Source of the DNA: an uncultured Helcococcus sp. | GTDB taxonomy: Bacteria > Bacillota > Clostridia > Tissierellales > Peptoniphilaceae | Assembly (NCBI RefSeq): GCF_946998255.1 | Contig: NZ_CAMPYN010000027.1 | Span: forward strand, 1 to 16,042 | DNA: 16,042 nt | Direction of reading: 5' to 3' | In this document: one piece after another, positions 7,728 through 15,865 of the stretch | How positions within the stretch are numbered: the first letter of the stretch is position 1 | Layout of the letters: each line of letters starts with the position of its first letter | Position numbers and translations under genes: made by a program | Notes under the pieces: generated by a model | Database searches by the model: none | What the model saw: only the letters and a program-made list of their open reading frames with translations | What the model was told of the DNA's origin: nothing

Positions 7728-7746
7728 AAATACTTAGGAGGATATT

Positions 7747-9726
7747 ATGAGTAGAACAAAAAGAACTCTTTCATTATTATTAGCTCTAGTAATGGTATTT
7801 CTAGTAGCTTGTTCCCCAAGTGGTAGCGGAAGCTCAACAGGGGAAAATGTAGAGTATCAAGACGAGCTAACAATGGCAGGTAATAACGCATTAGCATCAA
7901 TGGACTACGTTATTACAAACAAAAACCCAGACCACGCATACAATGCTAACTTTGTAGATGGTTTGATGGAAAATGATAGGGTGGGTAAATTAGTGCCAGC
8001 TCTAGCAGAATCTGTAGAGGTTAGTGAAGACAAAACAGAATATACTTTCAAACTAAAACAAGGTGTTAAATGGGTAACATCTAACCAAGAAGAATATGAA
8101 GATGTTAAAGCTCAAGACTTTGTTACAGGTTTAAGACACGCTGCAGAATTTAAATCAGGTGTAAATGAACTTGTTACAGGTGTTATAAAAGGTTATACAG
8201 AATATTTAAACTCAGACTTTTCTGATGCAGCATGGGAAAATGTTGGTATAAAAGCTGTAGACGACCAAACATTAGTTTATACATTAGAAAAACCTACACC
8301 ATACTTCTTAGACTTTACAACATACAATATCTTATTACCTATCAACCAAAAATTCTTAGAAGGTAAAGGTACAGGATGTAAATTAGGTTCACCAAACCCA
8401 GAAACATGTAGCTTCGGTTCAACAGCACCAGACTCAATCTTATACAACGGTGCTTATGTATTAGAATCATTTGACTCAAAATCATCAATCGTTATTATTA
8501 AAAACGAACAATATTGGGATGTAGACAATGTATTCATCAAGAAGATTACAGAAATCTACGACAATGGTGAAGATCCATACTCAATTAAGACCGGTTTCGA
8601 AAATGGAACATACCCATCAATGGGTCTAAGAGCAAACTGGAAAGACTATAGTCAAGTTAAAGAACAATATAAAGAATATGTAAGAGAATCACAACCAAAC
8701 GCTTCAGTATTTGGTGTATTAATGAACTTCAACAGACAATCATTTAACTTAACAGAATATGCTCAAGATGAAGCTAAGAGAGAAAACACAAAGAATGCTA
8801 TCCAAAACTTAAACTTTAGAAAAGCATTTCAAGCTGCATTTGATAGAACAGCTTACTTAGCTGTAAATACAGCTGAAGAAGTAGCTAAGGGAACATTAAG
8901 AAACGTAAACAACTTCCCAGAAGCAGCTACAACAAAAGATGGTAAACCATACTACGACTTAGTAGAAAATGCATACAAAGAATTAACAGGTGAAGAAGTA
9001 GTACTAGATGACGCACAAGATCCATGGTTAAACAAGGATAAAGCACTAGAATTTTTAGCAGCAGCTGAAAAAGAAGGTATCGAATTCCCAGTACACTTAG
9101 ACTACCTAGTATTAGAAACAAATGATGCTTTAGTAAAACAAGCTAACTCATTAAAACAATCAGTAGAAGCAAATACAGATGGAAAGATTATTGTAGAATT
9201 AGTAATGGCTCCAGAATCAACAATTTATAACATAGCCTTCTATAGCGAAGATCCTAAAGCTGTTGACTATGATATTTCAACATTCTCAGGTTGGGGTCCA
9301 GACTACAACGATCCACAAACATTTGCACAAACATTCTCTACAACAGAAGGTTCATACATGGTAAACATCGGTTTAGGTAATGATCCTGAAAATGTAGAAT
9401 TGAAAGAAAAATTAGGATTTACCCAATACGAAAAACTTTACCAAGAAGCTAAGGCTGAAGTAGATGATTTAGACAAGAGATATGAATTATTTGCTAAGGC
9501 AGATGCTTGGTTAATAGAAAATAAACTATACTTACCAGGTCAAATGGCTTCAAGAGGTGAAATCGTATCTAAGCTTGAACCATTACAAGGACCATACTCA
9601 CAAGTTGGTTTAGCTACAAACAAATATAAGGGAAGAAAATTAAGAACTGAACTTGTAACAGCTGAAGAATACGTACAAATCAGAGAAGCTTGGGAAAAAG
9701 AAAGAGAAAAAGAATTCTCAGAATAA
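7747..9726 (+). CDS. amiA: Oligopeptide-binding lipoprotein, AmiA/OppA type (SBP family 5)
   Basis: This is the extracellular receptor that captures oligopeptides for the AmiCD/AmiEF translocator. The N-terminus is a lipoprotein signal: basic MSRTKR, a hydrophobic stretch, and lipobox LVAC with the acylated Cys22, followed by a Ser/Gly linker. The mature part carries solute-binding family 5 features (KLKQGVKW, VTGLRHAAEF, ILYNGAYVLES, FRKAFQAAFDR, GWGPDYNDPQTF). At 659 residues it equals the length I recall for pneumococcal AmiA and shares that protein's C-terminal pattern, VTAEEYVQIREAWEKE. It has two extra cysteines, Cys211 and Cys221, in an insert not expected in streptococcal AmiA, possibly a disulfide. 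Promoter, ribosome site and many AAC, TTC and GAC codons indicate high expression. A terminator separates it from amiC. Confidence 0.94.
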   Translation: MSRTKRTLSLLLALVMVFLVACSPSGSGSSTGENVEYQDELTMAGNNALASMDYVITNKNPDHAYNANFVDGLMENDRVGKLVPALAESVEVSEDKTEYTFKLKQGVKWVTSNQEEYEDVKAQDFVTGLRHAAEFKSGVNELVTGVIKGYTEYLNSDFSDAAWENVGIKAVDDQTLVYTLEKPTPYFLDFTTYNILLPINQKFLEGKGTGCKLGSPNPETCSFGSTAPDSILYNGAYVLESFDSKSSIVIIKNEQYWDVDNVFIKKITEIYDNGEDPYSIKTGFENGTYPSMGLRANWKDYSQVKEQYKEYVRESQPNASVFGVLMNFNRQSFNLTEYAQDEAKRENTKNAIQNLNFRKAFQAAFDRTAYLAVNTAEEVAKGTLRNVNNFPEAATTKDGKPYYDLVENAYKELTGEEVVLDDAQDPWLNKDKALEFLAAAEKEGIEFPVHLDYLVLETNDALVKQANSLKQSVEANTDGKIIVELVMAPESTIYNIAFYSEDPKAVDYDISTFSGWGPDYNDPQTFAQTFSTTEGSYMVNIGLGNDPENVELKEKLGFTQYEKLYQEAKAEVDDLDKRYELFAKADAWLIENKLYLPGQMASRGEIVSKLEPLQGPYSQVGLATNKYKGRKLRTELVTAEEYVQIREAWEKEREKEFSE

Positions 9727-9778
9727 AATAGTTAGATTTTAAGAGGTTGAATGCCTATTCAACCTCTTAACTATTTTT
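9725..9778 (+). terminator. Strong hairpin terminator between amiA and amiC
   Basis: TAAGAGGTTGAAT (9740-9752) and ATTCAACCTCTTA (9757-9769) form a perfect 13-bp stem with loop GCCT. AAAATAGTT before it and AACTATTTT after it can extend the stem across a short bulge, and T9774-9778 is the T-run. It begins at the amiA stop. It should end most amiA transcripts and let only some continue into amiCDEF. Confidence 0.9.
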
Positions 9779-9780
9779 AG

Positions 9781-9839
9781 ATATTGTCTTAATAAAAAAT
9801 CTAACAATTATTTTGCTGGATTTTTTATTTGGACAATAT
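9781..9839. repeat. 59-bp inverted repeat between the amiA terminator and the amiC promoter
   Basis: ATATTGTC (9781-9788) pairs perfectly with GACAATAT (9832-9839), and AATAAAAAATCT (9791-9802) with GGATTTTTTATT (9818-9829), leaving a 15-nt loop. Across 22-nt arms only about three positions fail to match. No T-run follows directly, so it is not an obvious terminator. It could be an RNA processing or stability hairpin, an operator, or a tiny mobile-element relic. Confidence 0.7.
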
Positions 9840-9845
9840 TTTAAT

Positions 9846-9874
9846 TTGAATAAGAGCTGTATTTATTATATAAT
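9846..9874 (+). promoter_or_regulatory. Internal promoter for amiCDEF
   Basis: TTGAAT (9846-9851) and a perfect TATAAT (9869-9874) are 17 bp apart, about 40 bp before the amiC start. The amiC ribosome site AGGAG (9905-9909) follows. It gives the permease and ATPase genes a supply independent of read-through from amiA. Confidence 0.75.
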
Positions 9875-9915
9875 TACACTTATAATTTATATTATTTAGA
9901 AGATAGGAGAAAGAG

Positions 9916-11409
9916 ATGAACAGGTATTTAATACTAAGATTCCTAAAGGCGATACTATCAATATTTATAGTAATGGCCATTGTTATCGTGATGGTATTTA
10001 CTCTGATGCCAGAAGATAACTTATTTAAAGATGATAAGACCTTTTCTAAATTAAGAGGAAATGAGAAGATAACCTACAGGTTGTCGACCCTTGAAAGTTT
10101 GGGATATCTAGAATACGTAAATATAGGACAAATGTGTGCTAGAGCAGAGGATAAGTCCGGTCAATGTACAGTAAATGATTCACCAGAACAAAATTCTGTA
10201 TTAAAAGAATTTGAAGATAAGGGCTTTGTAATTGGACGTTTCCAAGATGAGGGAGTTTTGAAAAACACACCTTATGGATACAGAAAATATGGAGCATTTG
10301 AATTATTGAAAAAATATTTTACAAGACTTATACATTTTGATACTCCAAATCGTATCCAAAATGCAAATGATCCAAAATTAGAAACTGATAGAGGCTACCA
10401 TTTTGGAACTGACCACAACGGTATACCAGCCTTAACTTGTTATGGGTGTGAAAATAAATATCAAATATACTTTAATGGTAAATTCCCATTTATTCATCAA
10501 AACTTCTTAAGTTTTGAATTTGGTAGATCATTCCCAACAAATCCAGGAACATCAACAACAGAAGTTATTTCTGAACCACAAGGATCACAAAAAAGAAGAG
10601 AAGTAACCTTCCCAACAGGATATAAAACTACATCTGCTGAAGATTTACATTCATTACAATACAAACATTCAATAGACCACTTAGATGAGCAAAAATATGA
10701 AGACCATTATGCATCTGCAAAAATCTTAAAAGATGCACCTTCTATGATAGGAATGTCTTATATATTTGGTATCATTGCCTTAGTTTTATCTTATCTATTG
10801 GCATTACCATGGGGTATTGCAATGGCAAGAAATAAAGGTAAAATGGTTGATAAGTTAGGTATAGCATACATTAACTTATTAATAGCTGTGCCATCATTAG
10901 CTTTAATATTCGTATTAAAATATATAGGTTCAATGTTTGGGTTCCCAGATAAGTTCCCACAATTAGGACCACACAATATTAGATCTTATATAATGCCTAT
11001 AGTAGTTATGGTTATTATAGGTATGCCAGGAATCATGACCTGGATAAGAAGATATATGATAGACCAACAATCAGCAGACTATGTAAAATTTGCTAGAGCA
11101 AAAGGTTTATCAAGAAATGAAATTTCAAAGAACCATATATTGAAAAATGCGGTTATTCCTATAGTTAACGGTATTCCATCATCAATAGTTTTACAAATTG
11201 TTGGTGCTATTTATACCGAAACTATATTTGCTATACCGGGTATGGGTAAAATGTTGCCAGATGCTATGAAAGCAGGTAATAACAACATGATTATTACTTT
11301 AACATTTATCTTTACATCCTTAGCTATATTTGCTCAGTTTGCTGGAGATATATTGATGACTTGGGTAGACCCAAGAATTTCATTAGATAATGGGAAAGGA
11401 GAAGTCTAA
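9916..11409 (+). CDS. amiC: Oligopeptide ABC transporter permease AmiC/OppB type, with large extracytoplasmic domain
   Basis: This is one of two membrane subunits forming the peptide channel. At 497 residues it is about 180 longer than ordinary OppB/DppB permeases and about equal to the streptococcal AmiC length I recall (498). Residues 8-30 are a membrane segment. About 31-275 form a long polar domain outside the membrane. From about 279 the normal permease core follows, with hydrophobic segments and the cytoplasmic ATPase-coupling (EAA) loop around 389-421 (YVKFARAKGLSRNEISKNHI). The external domain holds four cysteines, two at 74 and 84 and a CxxC pair at 175 and 178, possibly disulfides. 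The start follows AGGAG with 6-nt spacing. The stop overlaps amiD as TAATG, implying coupled synthesis of the two permeases. Confidence 0.93.
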   Translation: MNRYLILRFLKAILSIFIVMAIVIVMVFTLMPEDNLFKDDKTFSKLRGNEKITYRLSTLESLGYLEYVNIGQMCARAEDKSGQCTVNDSPEQNSVLKEFEDKGFVIGRFQDEGVLKNTPYGYRKYGAFELLKKYFTRLIHFDTPNRIQNANDPKLETDRGYHFGTDHNGIPALTCYGCENKYQIYFNGKFPFIHQNFLSFEFGRSFPTNPGTSTTEVISEPQGSQKRREVTFPTGYKTTSAEDLHSLQYKHSIDHLDEQKYEDHYASAKILKDAPSMIGMSYIFGIIALVLSYLLALPWGIAMARNKGKMVDKLGIAYINLLIAVPSLALIFVLKYIGSMFGFPDKFPQLGPHNIRSYIMPIVVMVIIGMPGIMTWIRRYMIDQQSADYVKFARAKGLSRNEISKNHILKNAVIPIVNGIPSSIVLQIVGAIYTETIFAIPGMGKMLPDAMKAGNNNMIITLTFIFTSLAIFAQFAGDILMTWVDPRISLDNGKGEV

Positions 11410-12359
11410 TGTCACAAGAAAAAAACAAAGAACTGGTGTTGACAGATGACATGTTTGAATTTGTTGACATAGATGATAGAGTTTCCGAAAGGATTGCTGC
11501 ACCAGAATATTCATATTGGGGTTCAGTATTTAAGAAATTCTTTTCCTCAAAGTTTGCTGTATTTATGTTAATCATACTTATAACAGTATTAGCATTCTCA
11601 TTTATACAACCATTAATATCAGGTTATGACCATTCACAGCAGCAGAACATTAATGACCCTAGTGCTAAATTTTTAAAACCTAGTTTACAACACCCATTTG
11701 GTACTGATGACGTAGGTAGAGATGTGTTTAATATGGTATGGGCAGGTGCTCGTACTTCATTGACTATATCATTTACAGTTACAATCATTACCATGACAAT
11801 TGGTATCATCGTAGGTATGATATGGGGATTCAATAAGAATTTAGACTTTTATTTACTAGATATATACAATGTTGTATCGAACATTCCTTATACTTTGATA
11901 GTTATGATTCTTTCATATGTTTTAGGGGCAGGTATTCCACAGTTGATATTCTCATTATCAGCAACATCATGGATTGGTATGGCTTACTTTATAAGAGTTC
12001 AAGTTATGATAATCCGTGATAGGGAATACAACATGGCTTCAAGAGTACTTGGTTCAAGTACATGGAAGATTATTACACACAATATCTTACCTTACCTAAT
12101 ATCAGTTGTTGTTACATCAGCTGCATCAAGATTGCCTGGTTATGTTTCAACAGAGGTATTCTTAGGATTTATAGGTTTAGGTTTAACTGTGAACCAAGCT
12201 TCATTAGGTAGGACTATACAACTACACTCACAATACATGCAATCAGCTCCATACCTATTCTTTATACCGGTAGCAGTTTTAGCTGTAATCACAGTTTCCT
12301 TCTACCTAGTAGGACAAACACTAGCTGATGCATCAGACCCAAGAAATCACGGAATATAG
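11409..12359 (+). CDS. amiD: Oligopeptide ABC transporter permease AmiD/OppC type
   Basis: This is the second channel subunit, partner of AmiC. The 316-residue protein has a polar cytoplasmic N-terminus and a first membrane segment at about 49-71. The OppC hallmark HPFGTDDVGRDVF (95-107) precedes the core membrane segments. The EAA coupling loop REYNMASRVLGSSTWKI lies near 195-211, and the C-terminus ends DASDPRNHGI, as OppC proteins usually do. ATG 11409 shares a base with the amiC stop and has AAAGGAG upstream. The TAG stop (12357-12359) lies inside the AGGAGG ribosome site of amiE. Length fits AmiD (about 308) and OppC. Confidence 0.94.
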   Translation: MSQEKNKELVLTDDMFEFVDIDDRVSERIAAPEYSYWGSVFKKFFSSKFAVFMLIILITVLAFSFIQPLISGYDHSQQQNINDPSAKFLKPSLQHPFGTDDVGRDVFNMVWAGARTSLTISFTVTIITMTIGIIVGMIWGFNKNLDFYLLDIYNVVSNIPYTLIVMILSYVLGAGIPQLIFSLSATSWIGMAYFIRVQVMIIRDREYNMASRVLGSSTWKIITHNILPYLISVVVTSAASRLPGYVSTEVFLGFIGLGLTVNQASLGRTIQLHSQYMQSAPYLFFIPVAVLAVITVSFYLVGQTLADASDPRNHGI

Positions 12360-12368
12360 GAGGTAATT

Positions 12369-13442
12369 ATGGAAAATAACAATACAATATTATCTGTAAA
12401 AGACCTTCAAGTTGAATTTACAGTTCGTGACAGAAAATTAAAAGCTATAAGAAATATTTCTATGGACTTAAGAGAAGGAAGGGTTTTAGCCTTAGTAGGT
12501 GAATCTGGTTCTGGTAAGTCTGTATTTACAAAAACCTTTACAGGTATGTTAGATGATAATGGTGAAATCACAAATGGTGAGATAATTTTTGAAGGCCAAG
12601 ATTTAACTAAGTTTAAGACTGACAAAGATTGGTTAGGTGTAAGAGGAAAGAAAATTGCTACAGTTTTCCAAGATCCTATGACATCACTAAACCCTGTAAG
12701 AACAATTGGTTACCAAATTTCAGAAGTTATAATTAAACACCAAGAAAAATCAAAAGCAGAAGCTAAAAAGATAGCTATAGAATTGATGAAGAGAGTTGGT
12801 ATACCAAATCCAGAAAAAAGATATGATGAATATCCTCACATGTACTCTGGTGGTATGAGACAAAGAATAGTTATAGCTATAGCCTTAGCATGTAGACCAA
12901 GGATTTTAATTTGTGATGAGCCTACAACAGCTCTAGACGTTACAATCCAAGCTCAAATTATCCAATTGATCAAAGACTTATCAGTTGAGTATGGTTTTAC
13001 AACTATATATATTACTCACGACTTAGGTGTTGTAGCCAAGGTTGCTGATGATGTTGCGGTTATGTATGCTGGTCAAATAGTAGAATATGGCACATCAGAA
13101 GAAATATTCTACGATCCAAGACACCCATACACATGGGGATTACTATCATCCTTACCTCAATTAGAAGAGGAAGATGGTGAATTACATGCTATAAAGGGTA
13201 CACCACCTTCATTATTTGAAGAAATCAAGGGTGATGCCTTTGCTTTAAGATCTGACTATGCCATGAAAATAGACTTTGAATTAGAACCACCAATGTTTAA
13301 GGTATCAGATACACATTATGCAAAAACTTGGTTGTTACATGAAAATGCGCCAAAAGTAGAAAAACCTGCAATTTTAAATAATTTACATGAAAAAATGCAA
13401 AGAATAACATCAAAAGGAGGTACTTATGGATCAACAAAATAA
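12369..13442 (+). CDS. amiE: Oligopeptide ABC transporter ATP-binding protein AmiE/OppD type
   Basis: This is one of two cytoplasmic ATPases powering peptide import. Walker A GESGSGKS is at residues 44-51, the Q-loop Gln at 102, the signature SGGMRQR at 161-167, Walker B with Asp184-Glu185 in LICDEP, and the switch His218 in ITHDL. The oligopeptide-specific C-terminal extension is present, reading GDAFALRSDYAMKIDFELEP. In many OppD/DppD proteins this region contains conserved cysteines (GCPFAPRCPYA type) that can bind an iron-sulfur cluster; none is found here, as I recall for streptococcal AmiE. At 357 residues it is close to AmiE (about 355). AGGAGG precedes the ATG by 5 nt and overlaps the amiD stop. 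The last 17 nt overlap amiF. Confidence 0.95.
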   Translation: MENNNTILSVKDLQVEFTVRDRKLKAIRNISMDLREGRVLALVGESGSGKSVFTKTFTGMLDDNGEITNGEIIFEGQDLTKFKTDKDWLGVRGKKIATVFQDPMTSLNPVRTIGYQISEVIIKHQEKSKAEAKKIAIELMKRVGIPNPEKRYDEYPHMYSGGMRQRIVIAIALACRPRILICDEPTTALDVTIQAQIIQLIKDLSVEYGFTTIYITHDLGVVAKVADDVAVMYAGQIVEYGTSEEIFYDPRHPYTWGLLSSLPQLEEEDGELHAIKGTPPSLFEEIKGDAFALRSDYAMKIDFELEPPMFKVSDTHYAKTWLLHENAPKVEKPAILNNLHEKMQRITSKGGTYGSTK

Positions 13443-14367
13443 TAGAGAAGTACTGGTTGATGTTAAAGACTTAGAGATTACATTTAAGAACGGAAAGAAA
13501 AAGTTTGTAGCTGTACAAGGTGTAAATTTTCAAATTTTCAAAGGTGAGACTTTTTCTTTAGTAGGTGAATCTGGTTCTGGTAAAACAACTATTGCCAGAG
13601 CAATAGTAAGATTAAACCAAACAAGTAAGGGTGACATCTTCTTTAAGGGTAAAAAAATCAATGGTAAATTGCCTAAAAAAGAAGCTCGTGAATTAAAGAA
13701 AGATATTCAAATGATCTTCCAAGATCCAGCTGCTTCATTAAACGAAAGAGCGACAATTGATTATATTATCGGAGAAGGAATTGACAACTTTAAGATGTAC
13801 AATTCTCAAGAAGAAAGAAGTCAAATAATTGATAATGCTATTGATGCTGTAGGTTTATTACCAGAACACAAGTCAAGATACCCACATGAGTTCTCAGGTG
13901 GACAAAGGCAAAGGGTTGGTATAGCAAGATCAATAGTTATGCACCCAGACTTGATCATTGCCGATGAGCCAACATCAGCACTTGACGTGTCTATCCGTGC
14001 TCAAGTTCTTAACTTGTTAAATAAATTCAAAAAAGAAGATAATATTACCTATTTATTTATAGCTCACGACTTATCAGTAGTTAGATATTTCTCTGATAGA
14101 ATTGGAGTTATTACAGAAGGTAGGATTGTAGAAATTGCTGAAACTGAAGAATTATTCAGAAATCCACTACACCCATATACAAAATCATTATTAAATTCTG
14201 TACCAATTCCAGACCCTATTATTGAGAAAAACAAGGTGGTTGATCCAACAAATTCAACCTACCATGCAGAATACACAGACCAACACATACTTAGAGAAGT
14301 TGCTCCAGGCCACTTGGTAATGTGTACTGAAGAAGAGCTAGAATCATACAGAAATGAAATTAAATAA
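13426..14367 (+). CDS. amiF: Oligopeptide ABC transporter ATP-binding protein AmiF/OppF type
   Basis: This is the second cytoplasmic ATPase, forming a heterodimer with AmiE. Walker A GESGSGKT is at residues 47-54, the Q-loop Gln at 99, the signature FSGGQRQR at 156-163, Walker B with Asp180-Glu181 in IIADEPTSALD, and the switch His214 in IAHDLS. All key residues are intact. Length, 313, matches AmiF/OppF (about 308). The ATG lies within the end of amiE, 17 nt before the amiE stop is complete, with GGAGG (13416-13420) upstream. Translation is therefore probably coupled. It is the last gene of the transporter operon; a terminator begins 8 nt after its stop. Confidence 0.95.
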   Translation: MDQQNNREVLVDVKDLEITFKNGKKKFVAVQGVNFQIFKGETFSLVGESGSGKTTIARAIVRLNQTSKGDIFFKGKKINGKLPKKEARELKKDIQMIFQDPAASLNERATIDYIIGEGIDNFKMYNSQEERSQIIDNAIDAVGLLPEHKSRYPHEFSGGQRQRVGIARSIVMHPDLIIADEPTSALDVSIRAQVLNLLNKFKKEDNITYLFIAHDLSVVRYFSDRIGVITEGRIVEIAETEELFRNPLHPYTKSLLNSVPIPDPIIEKNKVVDPTNSTYHAEYTDQHILREVAPGHLVMCTEEELESYRNEIK

Positions 14368-14374
14368 GCCTTAT

Positions 14375-14412
14375 AAGAACTTTTAAGATTAATTCTTAAA
14401 GGTTCTTTTTTT
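14375..14412 (+). terminator. Rho-independent terminator after amiF
   Basis: AAGAACTTTTAAGA (14375-14388) pairs with TCTTAAAGGTTCTT (14394-14407) with one G-T pair, a 5-nt loop and a seven-T run (14406-14412). It ends the ami operon. Confidence 0.92.
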
Positions 14413-14478
14413 ATGGGCTACAACAATATAATCCACAGTTATACAGTAGAACCAGTTATAATATTTTTTTAACAAAAG

Positions 14479-14513
14479 ATATGTTTAAAGTGGTATAATT
14501 TGGGTAAACATAT
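14479..14513 (+). promoter_or_regulatory. ald promoter (extended -10) inside an inverted repeat
   Basis: TGG followed by TATAAT (14491-14499) is an extended -10 element. A good -35 is lacking at 17 bp; TTAACA at 14469 would be 19 bp away. ATATGTTTA (14479-14487) and TAAACATAT (14505-14513) form a perfect 9-bp inverted repeat around the -10, so a bound regulator would block polymerase. The leader that follows can fold, pairing AGGATAGA (14530-14537) with TCTATTCT (14560-14567), before the AAGGAG ribosome site. Confidence 0.6.
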
Positions 14514-14596
14514 GTATGTACGAAAAGCTAGGATAGATTTATTAGTTAACTATAGATTGTCTATTCTTAGATTATAATAATAAAAAAGGAGAATAC

Positions 14597-15703
14597 ATGA
14601 GAATTGGTATACCAAAAGAAATAAAAAATAGAGAAAATAGAGTTGCGATTACACCAGCTGGTGTTCATGCCTTAGTTAGTGACGGACATGAAGTTATCAT
14701 AGAAAAAAATGCTGGATTAGGTTCTGCAATTACAGATGAAGCATATATTGAAGAAGGTGCTAAAATCGTAGATACAGCTGAAGAAGCTTGGGATGTAGAT
14801 ATGATTATTAAGGTTAAGGAACCTGTAGAATCAGAATATAAATATTTCAAAGAAGGACTTATTATATTTGCTTACTTCCATATGGCAGCAGTTCCAGAAT
14901 TAGCTCAAGCTCTATTGGATAAAAAAGTTACAGCTATAGCTTATGAAACTGTAGGTACAGGTAATGATAGACCATTATTAAAACCAATGTCACAAGTAGC
15001 AGGTAAAATGGCTACCATCATAGGTGCAGAATTTTTACAAAGTCAAAATGGTGGTTCAGGAGTCTTAGTTGGTGGTGTACCAGGTGTTGAAAAAGGTAAA
15101 GTTACTATCCTAGGTGGTGGTAATGTTGGTATCAACGCTATAAAAATGGCTGTTGGTTTAGGTGCAAGAGTAACAGTTTTAGACCTATCATTAGAAAAAA
15201 TGGCTGAATTAGAAAATATTTTTGGAAATACCATAGATACAAAAGCATCAAATCCTAAAAATATCCATGACGCTGTAATAGATTCTGATCTAGTTGTAGG
15301 TGCTGTTTTAGTAGGCGGTGGTAGAAAAGCTCCAACCCTAGTTAGAGAAGAGACCGTAAAACAAATGAGACCTGGATCTGTAATAGTTGACGTAGCAGTA
15401 GACCAAGGTGGTATCTTTGAAACAATAGACCATAGTACAAGTCATGATGACCCAATCTATGTAAAACATGGGGTAATTCACTATGCGGTTGATAATATTC
15501 CTGGTGCTGTAGCACAAACATCAACTTATGCACTTACAAATGCAACCCTACCTTATGCAAGAAAAATTGCAAGAGGAGATTTAGAAGATATCATAAAGAC
15601 AGATGAAGCTCTAAAAGCTGGAGTGAATACTTACAAGGGTCAATTCACTTCTAAAGATATAGCTGAAGACTTGGGAATTGATTATTCAGATATTTTAGAA
15701 TAG
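14597..15703 (+). CDS. ald: Alanine dehydrogenase (NAD-dependent)
   Basis: The enzyme reversibly converts L-alanine, NAD+ and water to pyruvate, ammonium and NADH in the cytoplasm, feeding alanine into fermentation or making it from pyruvate. At 368 residues it is the normal length (about 370). The catalytic and substrate residues known in this family are all present: Arg15 (ENRVAITP), Lys74 (IKVKEP), His95 (AYFHMA) and Asp269 (DVAVDQGG). The nucleotide-binding loop GGGNVG is at 173-178, with Asp196 at the end of the following strand, as expected for NAD. The C-terminal NIPGAVAQTSTYALTNATLPY stretch is diagnostic. It is a single-gene unit with its own promoter and terminator. Its position after a peptide importer fits amino-acid catabolism, but the two are separately transcribed. 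Confidence 0.97.
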   Translation: MRIGIPKEIKNRENRVAITPAGVHALVSDGHEVIIEKNAGLGSAITDEAYIEEGAKIVDTAEEAWDVDMIIKVKEPVESEYKYFKEGLIIFAYFHMAAVPELAQALLDKKVTAIAYETVGTGNDRPLLKPMSQVAGKMATIIGAEFLQSQNGGSGVLVGGVPGVEKGKVTILGGGNVGINAIKMAVGLGARVTVLDLSLEKMAELENIFGNTIDTKASNPKNIHDAVIDSDLVVGAVLVGGGRKAPTLVREETVKQMRPGSVIVDVAVDQGGIFETIDHSTSHDDPIYVKHGVIHYAVDNIPGAVAQTSTYALTNATLPYARKIARGDLEDIIKTDEALKAGVNTYKGQFTSKDIAEDLGIDYSDILE

Positions 15704-15736
15704 TCTATTTTGAATAATTTAATAGCAGTTAAGAAG

Positions 15737-15769
15737 AACTGATTTCTCGATATGGGGAATCAGTTTTTT
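15737..15769 (+). terminator. Rho-independent terminator after ald
   Basis: AACTGATTTC (15737-15746) pairs with GGAATCAGTT (15756-15765) with one T-G pair and a 9-nt loop, ending in six T (15764-15769). It is 33 nt after the ald stop. Confidence 0.88.
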
Positions 15770-15865
15770 GTTGACTATTTATTGATTGGTTAAATGATGT
15801 AAGGATTAAGAAGTAAGAGGATTTATATCTAGAAATAAGATTTTTTCCCTATGTCGACTCAGAAA

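Noticed and set aside
14413..14472. 19-codon frame just after the amiF terminator
   Set aside because: The ATG follows directly on the terminator T-run, with no ribosome site or promoter.
14512..14577. 21-codon leader peptide frame in the ald 5' leader
   Set aside because: It begins within a few bases of the predicted transcript start with no ribosome site, and has no run of alanine or other regulatory codons.
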